From: Miscanthus floridulus
Lineage: Eukaryota; Streptophyta; Magnoliopsida; Poales; Poaceae
Assembly (NCBI RefSeq): GCF_019320115.1
Contig: NC_089591.1
Coordinates: forward strand, 61,699,798-61,763,797
Direction: 5' to 3'
DNA length: 64,000 nucleotides
This document shows positions 20,849 through 32,150 of the stretch, one piece after another (position 1 is the stretch's first letter; every line of letters begins with the position of its first letter). A model generated the notes under the pieces. It was not told the DNA's origin, did not search any database, and worked only from the letters and a program-made list of their open reading frames with translations. The position numbers were made by a program, and so were the translations under genes.

Positions 20849-23275
20849 ATGGCTCGCACCAAGAACGTTGGTGGTGGCCTAGGTGATGATGATCGGAGGC
20901 CCTCGCCTCGCCAGCTAGCCGGATCTAAAGGCAAGTCAACCAAGCAGGTAACATCCAAGAAGCGGAAGTACCCCGACGTAGAGACAGCGAGAGCAGCAGC
21001 TGTTGCAGAGGCCACAGAGCATGCCGAGAGAGGTGGTACCCGCAGCGGAGTTGTCATTGCAGATCAGCCAGTTTCACCCGCAGTTAGAGCTGCGATTGAG
21101 GATGTTGAGCGTCGTCACGGTAGTCCAGCTGGGACTGCCACGCTTGCAGGACGACGGGTTGCCATTGAGGAGGGTCCGTCAGCACAGCAGCAGCCCCCAC
21201 CAGCAGAGCCTCAGCCAGCCCAGGAGACTCAGGAGAGTCAGGAGACCGAGCCGGCACCTCAGCTACGCCGCTCGAGTTGTACCAGTGCTGTAGTTCCACC
21301 GAGGCCAGTTACACAGCGTAGGGGTTCACGCCCTCCGCCTAAACCACAGGGTCCGCCTCCAGTGGTTCACCTCGACTTGAGGGCCGCTACAGCCAGGCAG
21401 GTTCAGCAGCTGTGGTTTGTTGAGTTTGAGGTTTGGTTTCCTCCGAGGAGGGATGAGAGAGCAGCTGAGGGGTTCTACACGCCACTGCAGGAGGATTTCT
21501 ACAATGTATATCTTAACAGTGGGGCAGTGTTCAGATCACAGAGGATCTGTCAGATAGAGTCCATTGTGGCAGCAGCCAGAGAGAGCATTCGGCAATACTT
21601 GTCATATTTGCCAGGACTGACATATTTGATTGGATGGACGGGCATATATGTACCTTCTTGGGTCCGTCAGTTTTATGCCTCGCTCTACATCGATCCTCAT
21701 CACAGATTCATTCACTTTGCTTTCAACGGCAAAGACTACAAAGTGACTAGTGGCAGAGCCAGGGAGATACTGAGACTACAGGAGCAGCCTATAAAGATGC
21801 ATGAGGTTTGCTATGGACATCAGGAGCCTCCCAGGCATCCTCATGGAGGGTAGGTGCCCCCTACAGATTTAGTGCGGCATTGCTTCAAGGAACCTTTTGG
21901 TGAGGGGTCGAGCAGGAACCCCAGTGACTTGACTCCTATAGCGAGGATACTAGAGGCTATCATCAGGAGGACACTGCTTCCCAGGTTGGGATACAGGGAG
22001 GGCTTGACTCGCTTACAGCTTTGACTTCTCAATGCTATCATGCAGATGACAGTGTTTGACATCTGGGACCTCCTTCTTTCAGAGATGGAGGATACTATAG
22101 CTGAGGGATTCAAGGGTCGTAGGCAGCTTCCCTATGCTCACTAGATCACGTTCCTCATCCGTAGAGTTATGATTGATAAGCCCCCTGGCATGATGGATGA
22201 GTATACAGGTGCCACTACAAAGTTCCCAGCTTACAACCTGTCACAGAGGATCAGGCACGCCACTCCTCAGGCACCCAGACAGCCTAGCCATCGTCCCGAT
22301 GTGCCAGAGTCCGCAGCTCAACAGGATGAGATCATCAGAGGGATTGCAGCCACTGAGGAGGAGGAGCTAGAGGCACAGCAGGAGGTGAGCGAGTATAGTG
22401 ACAGCTCCGACGACGACTACCAGCCTATACCTCAGATGCCTCCACGTAGACACGATGCAGAGGCTGGTAGCTCCAGTTCTGCTCCACCTGCTCCACAAAC
22501 AGACCCCGCTCTCATTGCTATTCTTGAGCGGATGCAGCAGGATCAGACACGACAGGCACAGGAGACAGCTACCAACTTCGCACAGTTTCAGGCTCGTCAG
22601 GACGAGTTTCAGCGGCAGCAGCAGCTTCTTCAGCACCAGCAGTTACTTATGCAGCAGCAGCTCATGGGATTCATGCAGCATATAGTGACAGCCATTGGGA
22701 TTCCACTGCCACAGACTTCGCCCTAGCTTGCACAGCCTCCTACCACTTCGACGACTCCAGCAGTACAGCCCATCGGGCTTCAGAGTCAGGGACAGCCTCC
22801 AGCTCAGTTTCCTTCACCTCCTGTACAGGTGTCCCAGTGGTTAGCCTCACCTGGTGTAGCCCCGCAGTTCACTCCTTATCACACGGGTTTCTCACCAGAG
22901 CAGACTTCCTCACTATTCGTGACTGAGTCGTCAGTCTCCAGGAGTCTTAGAGCATCATTCAGCGAGTTAACCGACATGCCTACTCCGCCTCACATGCATA
23001 CTGCCAGTCCGTCTATAGTAGCTCCAGCTATCATGACTACTCAGAGGCTCCCCTCGTCTGTTGCCTCGTCAGATCCTATGACAGACATACTTGCAGCTTC
23101 ACAGGCAGCACCAGCTCCAGCTCAGACCCAGACCGCTTCAGCGACACTTCCTGCTTCAGAGGGTCAGTCAGTTCAGAGCTCAGGGTCAGATGATGATGGC
23201 GCCCAGTTCCATCTTGCTCCACGTACTTCAGCGCCCGACTCGTCCGCTGCAGCCCCGCCGTCCGACCCCTAGGTT
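20849..23275 (+). pseudogene. Sirevirus ORF3 (envelope-position, sense), copy 1, four premature stops
   Basis: One frame runs from ATG 20849 to TAG at about 23270, about 807 codons, broken only by TAG 21851, TGA 22022, TAG 22142 and TAG 22724. Each can arise from CAG or CGA by one C-to-T change. The N-terminus (MARTKNVGG, then basic KGKSTKQVTSKKRK) looks nuclear or nucleic-acid binding. Residues about 190-345 (FVEFEVWFPPRRDERA to YKVTSGRAREIL) resemble the putative plant transposon protein domain found in many grass retroelements. An acidic serine stretch (SDSSDDDYQ) and a glutamine-rich coiled-coil region (about 555-615) follow. There is no signal peptide and no convincing membrane helix, so despite its position it does not look like an envelope glycoprotein. 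Function unknown. Confidence 0.7.
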
Positions 23276-23285
23276 TTGGTGTTTA

Positions 23286-23773
23286 ACGCCAAAGGGGGAG
23301 AGGGTTTGAGTATGTAGACTTAGGGGGAGCGAGTTTTAGGGGGAGCTAGTTATCTAGTATTAGCTTATTATATACATTTATAGTTTTATTTGTGTGATAC
23401 ACTATTACTTATGCATTCGTGTGTTTACTTTCATGCATACTATTATATATATGTGATAGTGTTATCTACGTGATTGTGATATTTGACATGTGTGACTTCT
23501 ACTTTGCTTTATCTATATGTCATATCACTTGTGTAATGCTCATTTGCTTTTGCTTTTGCTTCCGCGTTTATACTTCGAAGCAAATGAGCTTTGTTATTTG
23601 TACTCATGCTTAATTGATATCCTTTAAGTACATTGTGTTGGCTTGGGTCATATAAGCTTGACTAACTCTTTTGTTCTTATTGACAAAAGCTTATATGAAC
23701 CAAGCCCGTCAAAAACCTCACTCCATAACATACTCGAGGTGGTATTGTCATCAATCACCAAAAAGGGGGAGAT
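23286..23773 (+). other. Repeated polypurine tracts before the 3' LTR
   Basis: The primary tract AAAAAGGGGGAGAT ends directly at the LTR (about 23760-23773). Similar purine blocks AAAGGGGGAGAGGG (about 23291), TTAGGGGGAGCG (about 23319) and TTAGGGGGAGCT (about 23337) lie further upstream. Multiple tracts are a described Sirevirus trait; only the last adjoins an LTR. Confidence 0.75.
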
Positions 23774-25325
23774 TGAAAGCATCTAGGCCCCTAGTTGGAT
23801 TTTGGTGATTAATGTCAATACAAGATTACTATGACTAACGTGTGTTTTGCAGAGGCAATTAAGTTAGGTCATGGTAATGGAGATCGATTGGGCAATCGAG
23901 GTTGTCATGCCCCTACGATGGAAATCGTTTCGGTTTTCAAAGGATGGACGACAAGGTTAAGGATAACTAGTTCTAAGTGTCAATTGGAGTTGGAGAGACA
24001 CTTAGAGTAGTTTAGGACTTTGTTTTTCCTTTGGCCGTACTATTAAGGGGGTTATGAACGGGTAGCTTGACCTAGTTAAGTCTAGTGAGTTAGGTGTGGT
24101 GCACACTTGTTAAAACTAGCTCTAGGTAGCTCCTATGAATGCCTAAGATCTTTTGGAGCAAACTTCATTCACATATGTTCGGAAGTTGGAAGTGAATGGA
24201 GGGTCAAACACTGACCGGACGCTGGCCGCAGGGTCCGGTCAGTTCATTTGACCAAGGGGATCAAGTCTAGTGTGACCGGACGCTGGGAGGTCATGTGACC
24301 GGACGCTGAGGGCCAGCGTCCGGTCGACTCCAGTAAGGGTCCAGACTTGGGAAAGAGTGACCGGACGCGTCCGGTCAGTGTGACCGGACCCTGAGTATCC
24401 AGCGTCCAGTCGTTTACAGTAAGCATCCAAGAGCGACCGGACGCGTCCGGTCGGTACTGACCAGACCCTGACAGCGTCCGGTCATCACTTGAAAACTGTT
24501 CGCGGGTTGAACTGACCGGAGCGTCCGATCATAGCGATCGGAGCGTCCGGTCGTCCCGCAGAAGCTCATAACGGTTCGTTTTTTTCAGGCTGGCTTATAA
24601 ATAGAAGCTCCACTCGTGAGTGGAGTATCTTTTGCTCATTTCAACAGCTGAGAAACACATTTGTGAGTGCCAAGAAGAGCAAGGTCCTAGTGAGGTGTTT
24701 GTGATTTGAGAATCCAAGAGAGTAGCCTCACTAGCAAATCAAGAGTAGCAAAGTGTGCATCCATCTTCTCATTAGGCTTCGCATGGTCAAGTGAGAGTTC
24801 GTGCTTGTTACTCTTGGTGATCGCCATCACCTAGACGGCTTGGTGGTGATTGGGAGTTTGGTGTTCACCCGGCGGAGCTTGTGGGTGACCCAACTCAAGT
24901 TGTGAGCGGCTTTGGGTGATTCGCCGCGACGGAGTGTCGAAGAATCAACCCGTAGAGAGCACTTGATCCTTGCGCGGATCAAGGGGGAGCTACACCCTTG
25001 CGCGGGTGCTCCAACGAGGACTAGTGGGGAGTGGTGACTCTCCGATACCTCGGCAAAACATCGCCGCGTTCCTTTCTCTCTCTATTTACTTTGAGCACTT
25101 ACTTTGAGCATTTACTTTGAGCAATTCAATACTTGTTTTTACATCCATAGAATTGCTTGCTAGAGTAAGTTTGGAACTTAGGTTGCGAGGTTGTTGTGCA
25201 TTTGTTTGATATAAACACTTTTCTAGGCACAAGGGGTTAATTGGGCTATCCGTAGGATTTGATTATTGGAAGAGAATTTAGAATTAGCCCAATTCACCCC
25301 CCTCTTGGGCATCTTGATCCTTTCA
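23774..25325 (+). repeat. 3' LTR of Sirevirus copy 1
   Basis: 1552 bp, TGAAAGCATC to GATCCTTTCA. Palindromes include GACCGGACGCGTCCGGTC at 24359-24376 and 24435-24452; TATA box TATAAATA at 24596-24603. It lacks the 22-bp segment present in the 5' LTR near 12503. Its promoter points toward the 3' end of the SH3P gene, antisense to that gene. Confidence 0.95.
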
Positions 25326-26252
25326 GTTTTTTTTCTTCTTCAAGCCTGATCGACGTCACATTGGTACTTCTACCACGTCATATTGGTACTTCTACCGAAG
25401 ATATCTTTTTGTTCCACGTTCCAGTCCAACCTTCTGCCACTGGCCCTCTACAACTGCTTCAATTTCTTTTTTTTTAATTATATTTTTATTTTTATTTTTT
25501 TGGCGAGCAAGCCGGCACGCTTTGACCTACCCCTTCGCATACAATTTAAACGGGTGGTCCTAACAGCCCTGCAAGCCGGGACGCTTTGACCTACCCTTCG
25601 CATACGTTGCCCATTACTGCTGACAGAGGGAGGAGCAGAGCCCCAATTGATCAGTATCAGTACAGTGGGCAACCAACTTTAGGTTTAATCGCTCCAGTAC
25701 AAAAGCCGTTAGCTTCCAATTTCAGAGACAGTGGACCCAAAAATTTGTAACAAGAGTAGCTCCATGCCTCCATCTACGGCAACGCTGATTTCCCATAGTC
25801 TTCCGGTTCCCAGAATCAGATGGATCTCCAGAAGTAGCTTCCTTTTTTTTTTTTTAAAGAAAGCATCCAGCAGTAACTTCAGATTCCATGCAGCTTGATC
25901 ATTTCACCTTGAGACTCCAGCAGTGAAATAGTCTCATCCAGAAAAAAAATAATGTGCATGTTTTTTCTATAAGAAACATAAGATGAAGTTCACTTATCAT
26001 TGACAAAGCAAAATCTATAAAACAGGTACTTTACCTATTTCACAATATCAAGGCAACCAATGTCCAATTGGCCTCTCAAAAATATGTTACATCCAAAATC
26101 TTCTCCAGACTAAAAAGAGAGAGTAAAATTTAATCTATGCACATGAGAGCCGATAAGTACATCGCGGAAACTAAGAGGAAATGAAAACATGGATACTATT
26201 CCAGCTCCCAACAATAGAAATGAAAACCGTGTAATGTGACAGCCCAAAACTC
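25326..26252. other. Region downstream of the SH3P gene with two short duplications
   Basis: Two tandem copies of an ATTGGTACTTCTACC-containing unit lie at about 25345-25400. A duplicated segment containing ACGCTTTGACCTACCC occurs at about 25507-25543 and 25570-25605. The right part (about 26000-26252) probably holds the 3' untranslated region of the minus-strand SH3P gene. No other gene is seen. Confidence 0.45.
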
Positions 26253-29200
26253 CTAAAATATATGTGGAACTTTGCTTGCTAGAACACGTTCTCGCCTTTC
26301 GATATAAGCATGAGGAAACCATCCTGCTTTGCCCTTGCATTCACCTTCTGCCCAACCATTGCTTGAGATCTGTGTTTCAGAGAAAAGAGAGGACAAATGC
26401 AGGCCAAATGATTATACATATATGCTTAGTGCAGCTGCTGGCAAAAATGATTAAACATTCTACAGAACCCATAACGTCGATGAACAGAAAGAAAAAACCT
26501 TGGTTTAGAAAAAGTTAATGACAGCTAAGTGGTGGTGTGTTTATCTGCTACAGGTATGCATTTAAAAAGCACTAAAATTGTATTAACAACATGGAAGAAG
26601 ATTAAAAAAACTATTTTGTGAAAAAGTACATTACCTTTCGGACAATTACAATGTCACTGGCTGACAAGGTAAGCTCAAACTCACTTTCAGCTTTGAAGGA
26701 ATCAAGGGCCTGCAACACAGAGAACAAAAAAGTCATATTAGACAAGCATCCCAGACATCAACAGCAGCTTGTACATTTGCTGAAGATTTTAATAAAAAGG
26801 ACAGTGGGTGCAATAATTCTTCATTAAAAATATGTCACACCTCTCCAAGGAAGAAATCGACAGATTGGACTGACTCATTAACAGAAGTGGATGCAAATGC
26901 TCCATTAACTTCATCATAAGATGGTGGTGGTGGTGGTGGTGGTGGCATATCATTTTCAGCTGCTGGAGTCGGGGGTGCTTCGATTTTTCGGCGCTCAGAC
27001 ACCATCTATCAATCAGAACATAATCGTCAAATGGATATACAAAAGATTCTGTATGCTTCAGAAGTTCAGAGTGCAGAAAAATCATTCCAACAGAGCAGTC
27101 CAATATATAAATATGCTCAAATAATAAAGCTGGTAGCATACATACTTCTTGTTCCAACTGGTCAAGTATCTCCAGAACTCTCTGATGGTAAGCTCTCTCA
27201 GCCTCAACCTTAAAGCCAAAATAAGAATAATTAGTAAACATGAAATGCAGGAACTCAAAGGATAAGAAAATGTTCTGTCAAGGTGCCATTGATGATTACC
27301 AGTGCAATAAGACGCTGTAAGGTCAACCGTTGCTGCTGAGCCTCAACAGCCGACATTGCTGCGATAGCTTCCCTCCCTAATCCCACCATGTTTGACTTCA
27401 GTTCTTCAAGCTTGTACTCAGCGGCTTCCAACTTAGATATCATATCTCCATTCCCAGTTGATTCCCTCACCCTGTTCTGCCGTCTTGATACTTCGACAAC
27501 CTAAAAAAGGACAAAAAAAAGGGAGGGGGAAAGGTAAGAGAAATATTACAGGTTCATGTTGAATAGAAACAGAGACACAATGCAATGATGAGCTCTCCTG
27601 CTTTTCGAGAAAAAAATAGTGATACTGCCATGCTGATTACATTGCTTCACTGATGATTCTTACAGCTCGCAACCAATGAGGCTATAGTGATAGTAAGAAC
27701 CAGTATAGTTCACATAGCTCCTGAGTCCTGACTGACTGTTGCTATCAACTCTGAGAATAACTCCTTAATAAAGGTAGCAATTCCAGCCTTAAAGGTGTCT
27801 TCTGGATGAGTTCTAATCGTGATGAATAAAGTTTCATCTTTGCAAGGAACTTAGCTTAAGCTAGCAAAGATGTTCACCTGTGCTTCAGCTTCTTGCCTCA
27901 TTCTGTCATATCTCTGGGCCAGATGTCTGGCATCCTCTAAAGGTGCACCCATTACCATTGCCCGCAGTGGCTCTGCCACCTAGAATTTGAATAGAACTAT
28001 TAATCAGTTTGACAGAAATCTATTTACCCTGGCTACAAATTTCTGTGTAAAGATTAAAAAATAATATAAAAAAACTGTTCGATTTCGTTTCAAATATAGT
28101 ACTAATTATGAGAAACAAAATTACGCTTCAATTAGTATCAATAGATATTTACAAAATTTCTATATTTATGTACAAGATAATTATGGCTTAATAGTCAAGA
28201 TATTAACAACTGCAAACAACACAGAAAATCAGCAGACTACGGAAAATCTATTTTGAAGTGTCAAACGAAATAATTTCAATCTTGCAATTTCATTATGATT
28301 TAGTGTGTAAGGTAAAGCAAATCCAGCATTACAAACACAGACCTGTGTGCCAAACGATTTCAACAAGTTGCCACGCTCCTTTTCCATCTGTGAGCGTGCC
28401 TTTCCGAAGTATGTAGCAGCTTTGGATAAAGTATCACCACTTGTACATGTGTTTTCAACACCATATTTCTGGCTGTCATCAGACAATTTATTCCCTAATA
28501 CAGATTGCACAGCTTATCAGTTAGATAACAATATAACTGACAAGTACTGTTAAAAACCTCCATAACTGATAGATAGTATGAATGAACTACCTATTTCGAC
28601 TTGTTTGGATCCTGTGACTATATACCCCTCCACGCCCCGAACAATGTCCCTTTGAAAATGCTAGCAAGGATGCCAATGTTTAATCAGATTAAAAGGAAGC
28701 TAAGAGAAAAGGAGACAAGAAATATGCCTTCTTCATACTTTAGCAGCACGAGTCGATAAGTAAAGCTTTTCCAATCTCTGATGCATTTTAACCTCTGACT
28801 CATCTGTAAACGCGTTATCAGAATTCCCATAGCCAAACTGCTTGAACACACCCTGCAGTGGTGTCGATAAATATAAAGTTATATCACTTGTAACGAGTTA
28901 AAAAAGGTAAAACTCTTGATACACTTAAAATGGATAAATTTCCTATGCTCATTTGGTGTAATCAAATCAGTAAGAATGTAAGATAAATAATGAACCAAAT
29001 GTTATATGTGGTAGAAATAGGTGATCAATAAGAGTATGGAGAACCATAAATGGGAAAAAAAAGCAGACATGTTCAAGGCATGAATATCTATTTCGAGCTT
29101 TGCATATGTAATTTAAAGCAGGTATGTTTGATGCACACGAATGTGCAGCAAGTTCTGCAAAATGCAAAAATAGGCATTGCAGTTCAGTATCACATTCAGG

Positions 29201-30258
29201 TATCCAGCTGAGAATCCCAAAATCAGTTTACCCAGCTGATCCTATATCATACTAAAGTCTAAAATCTACATGTCCAAACAACATAGATATCTCAAAGAAA
29301 ACATGATGAACTAGATCTGCTGATTGTTCCCAATTACCTGCCATTATTCTATACTCTTATAAAGCTAAACCCCACTAAAGATTTCTCTCAACATATAAGC
29401 TATCCACATCAACAATCCACCTGAACTTGCAATTATAGCCAACTAGCACATATAATTATGATAGTTATCTCTTCATCCACTAACATGCATTTAGCTGTCC
29501 ACATCAATGTGTCAAACCATTCACCAAAATTAATTTAAGATAGTTTCATTCATATAACTATAAATATAAATAGTCTAATTTCTTTTAAATTATCTGGAAT
29601 CCCCGCAGCAACGCGCGGGGTATTCTCCTAGTATACTTTAATTTTGTAACCCTCTAATACGTTTACCTTGGGCGTTCCTAAGCCAATGCAACTCCCTGAT
29701 TCGATCTAACATTTCGAGTTTGTTAAAGGCAAATGCAAAGGAACAGCTGAACAGAAAAGTGCAGCCGATCAGTCCGAGCATATCAAACACTACAACAATG
29801 TACACGAATTGGCAGATAAAAGTTCAGGCTGCTCTTTATTTCGACAAGGAAATCATGAACGGTACTTCCAATGAAAAAAAAAAGTATAAGTCAACCAATT
29901 CGATCACAGCCTTTTGTCTCTCGAAACTGCAACTCAGCAACAGCTTCCCAGAATCAACATAAGTTATATAACCTGAAAAAAACTGAAGGGCCTATAGCTA
30001 GATCCTACGCAGGCAACTTCGCACGCGGAAATCAGAAACCGAAATAGCATTAAGCTAAGCGTACTAGGCTACTAGCATAGACTCCCCTTCAGGCCACACA
30101 ACTCATCAGAGATTCAGAGCCCACGGCAACTCCTGTCCACCCTTACGGTTACGGGTGCTTAGATGGATCGCGATTTGCGAGAGGCGGATAAGCGCGCGAC
30201 TGACCTGCCGAGCGACCTGGTCCTTGAGCCTGGAGGCCTGCTTCCACAGCGCCTCCAT
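26253..30258 (-). CDS. SH3P: SH3P-type protein: BAR domain plus C-terminal SH3 (ten exons, complete)
   Basis: Exons (minus): 30258-30205, 28852-28739, 28660-28591, 28494-28343, 27979-27878, 27500-27300, 27208-27146, 27005-26841, 26709-26635, 26369-26253. All junctions are GT-AG, frames join, and the product is 370 aa, matching the 368 aa I recall for Arabidopsis SH3P2. The N-terminus MEALWKQASRLKDQVARQ and segments HFQRDIVRGVEGYIVTGSKQ, APLEDARHLAQRYDRMRQEA and RRQNRVRE form the BAR-type coiled-coil domain (about 1-270). A linker with eight consecutive prolines and SYDEV follows (about 272-285). The SH3 domain spans about 308-366 (FELTLSASDIVIVRK, GWAEGECKGKAGWFP). In Arabidopsis such proteins bind membranes and ubiquitin or K63 chains and act in clathrin vesicle, autophagosome and cell-plate traffic. 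No damage is seen. Which of SH3P1-3 it is closest to is not settled. Confidence 0.93.
29348..29631 (-). mobile_element. Short non-autonomous Helitron in SH3P intron 1 (Helitron reads along the plus strand)
   Basis: Ends CTAG|T at 29628-29632, preceded by the hairpin CCCCGC...GCGGGG (29601-29620), the standard Helitron 3' structure. The 5' end TCTATACTCTTATAAAG begins at about 29348. About 284 bp, no ORF. The base before the 5' end is T rather than the expected A, so that border is less sure. It lies entirely inside intron 1 (30204-28853) and touches no splice site. Relative to the gene it is antisense; the strand field follows the host gene. Confidence 0.65.
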
Positions 30259-30265
30259 GGGGTAA

Positions 30266-30290
30266 GGGGGCGGGCGGGCGGGCGGGCGGC
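30266..30290 (+). repeat. GGGC repeat next to the SH3P start codon, G-quadruplex-capable
   Basis: Five successive G-runs (GGGGGCGGGCGGGCGGGCGG) lie 8 bp upstream of the ATG in the gene's 5' leader. G runs are on the template strand and the mRNA is C-rich here. Confidence 0.75.
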
Positions 30291-31615
30291 GAGGTCAGGA
30301 CGAGACGGCGAACCGGTCCCGTGGAGGGGACGAACCGACGAGGACCTGGGTCCGGCGGTCTCCGGCCCTCTCTCTTTTTCCGGCTGTTTTCTTCCTCGGT
30401 TCGTTCGCTTGGATTGCTTCGTTCGCCCGACTCCCCGGCGCTTTCGCGGTGGTTGGCGGCTTCCCGCACGGCCCTTTCAGCCAGCCAGACAGCCAGGCCG
30501 CTGCCTCTCGCTCTCGCTCGGTCGCCCCGTCGCTCACTCGGTCGGGAATAATAATAAAAAACGGCTCTGGCTGCCAGGCCGGACCCGCAGGACGGTTTGT
30601 CCGTGCCAGCGGGCTGCAGGACTCGGCGACCGGAGCGGCCGGCCCGTGTGCCGTGCGTGCGGCTGGCAGTGTGGGACTGGGGGAGAGGAGGACGCGCACC
30701 TCATCCAAATAACCTAGCGTCGTCGCTCCAGCCGCTGCTCCCGCTTCCACCATGCCCCCCTCCCTCCCTCTCTCTCTCTCTCTGGCCTCCAGATACGACG
30801 GGACAGGATTACAGGACCCATTCCGTGCCCTCGCGTCTAGCGACTCCACCCATCGATTTTAATAAGTTTTTTTTCTAAGTAGATCGTGTCTTCAGGGTTA
30901 CCGTCTCTTCAGGTCAAGTTTCTTTGTTTTGGGATTTATCTTCTCCCACTTCTCTCCGGTAATGGCGAAATGGCATAGTGAAATCGTTTTCTCCGTAACG
31001 ACTCTGTTGAAGATGAGTGCGTCAACTACGGCGTCAGCACCCTTACTGGTATGATGGCATGTAGACTTTTATTTTAGCACGACGACATCAAGACGGAGAT
31101 GGTGTCGCTGTCATAGAATAATTTTCTCCGGCCTTTCTCCGTTTTATTGTGGTTAGATCTGCTCACGATGACGGACTAGGGAGAATAAGTTTCAGATCAA
31201 TTTTTCTCATTCTTCGGGGGTAGAAAGAAAAGAAAGACACAAGAAAGAAGAAGTTTCTCAATTCTGCCTATATGAATGTTGGCTGTCGTTCGTTGGACAT
31301 CTGTCTCAGGCCTTTTGTCGAGTGTTTGCATATGTAGTCATCCATACCGCAAAACGTCGTACATGTTTGTTTTTTAGATCTGGAGCTATTCACAACGTGG
31401 GTACAATTTAGATGAAAATCAGTTTTTGTATATTTATGCAATCTAGAGTATTTGTAATGTGCTAATATACCTAACTATTATCTAATATAATTATTCTTCT
31501 ACCTGGAAAAAAAATGTGTGAGAGAGGACGACGACGTACGTACTGAGTCTGTTGCTGGCTTGCTCGATCAAACAGCCTACCTGTCCCTGATCGGCGCGCG
31601 TACGCCGAGAAGTAA
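30291..31615. other. SH3P promoter region and intergenic DNA
   Basis: Upstream of the minus-strand SH3P start the sequence is GC-rich with a pyrimidine-rich stretch, and a CT microsatellite lies at about 30765-30782. No clear TATA box is visible. ORFs in both directions (30295-30850) are low-complexity shadows of GC-rich DNA. From 30850 to 31615 I see no gene. Confidence 0.4.
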
Positions 31616-32150
31616 GGGTCTATTTGGTTTGCTACACCTAAGAGCATCTCGAAGAGATTACTAAAATCATTTTTAAAGATAAATTTGATTATTATCAAAA
31701 GAAAAACGTCTCCAACAGACTCTGTAAATAACTCAATAAATTTAGTAATTGTCGATCTCATCTCATTCGCTCTCTGTTTTTTTATAGCCTACCTCATTAG
31801 CTATCCAGCCTCTTGGTTTTATAGTCTGTTGGAGTGCTCGAGTATATTTTTCTCAAATATATTTTTAGAGCATAGCTAAATCAGTAAATTTGATTAGTCT
31901 TTTTGGCTAATCACTTGGAGATGCTCTGGCTCTGAGAAATAAGTTGGCAAATCGTGCCACAGCTTTTGCGCCTAACGTACGACGATTGTTTGGCTAGCTG
32001 CCGCACTTACGGCTCGCCACAGTAGGACCACGTTCTGGTAGTTCAATTTCTATGCTAGTTGCAAAAAGCTTGGCGAGCAAAAGTAACGCCGTAGTTTTGG
32101 CGTTGCCACTGTTGCGGCTGAGCAAGCCTAGGAACAAACCAAAGAGGCCT
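31616..32150. mobile_element. Tourist/PIF-like element with nested MITEs
   Basis: Outer ends GGGTCTATTTGGTTTG and CAAACCAAAGAGGCCT are imperfect inverted repeats flanked by TAA on both sides (31613-31615, 32151-32153). Inside, 31641-31927 is a second element with ends AGAGCATCTCGAAGAGATTA and TAATCACTTGGAGATGCTCT. Inside that, CTCCAACAGACT (about 31711) and AGTCTGTTGGAG (about 31826) form a third inverted pair. Confidence 0.6.

Larger units (their letters stand above)
12051..25325 (+). mobile_element. Sirevirus (Ty1/copia, SIRE/Maximus type) copy 1, complete with two LTRs
   Basis: A 13,275-bp element in order: LTR, primer binding site, gag, protease-integrase-RT-RNase H, spacer with palindromic array, ORF3, polypurine tract, LTR. 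The copia order (integrase before RT), long gag with two zinc knuckles, extra 3' ORF, palindrome-rich LTR and repeated polypurine tracts are Sirevirus traits. The flanks ATTTT (12046-12050) and GTTTT (25326-25330) agree at four of five positions. The insertion lies 29 bp outside the PIF terminus. Gag is open; pol has one frameshift and one premature stop; ORF3 has four premature stops, so this copy cannot act on its own. Confidence 0.93.

Noticed and set aside
26922..26945. GGT trinucleotide run as a microsatellite of interest
   Set aside because: It encodes the eight-proline run of the SH3P linker and needs no other explanation.
26921..27213. Plus-strand ORFs inside SH3P
   Set aside because: They are complements of the proline linker and BAR exons, not separate genes.
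30163..30849. 184-codon ORFs on both strands upstream of SH3P
   Set aside because: GC-rich promoter and leader sequence; one runs through exon 1 in the wrong strand, with no family similarity.
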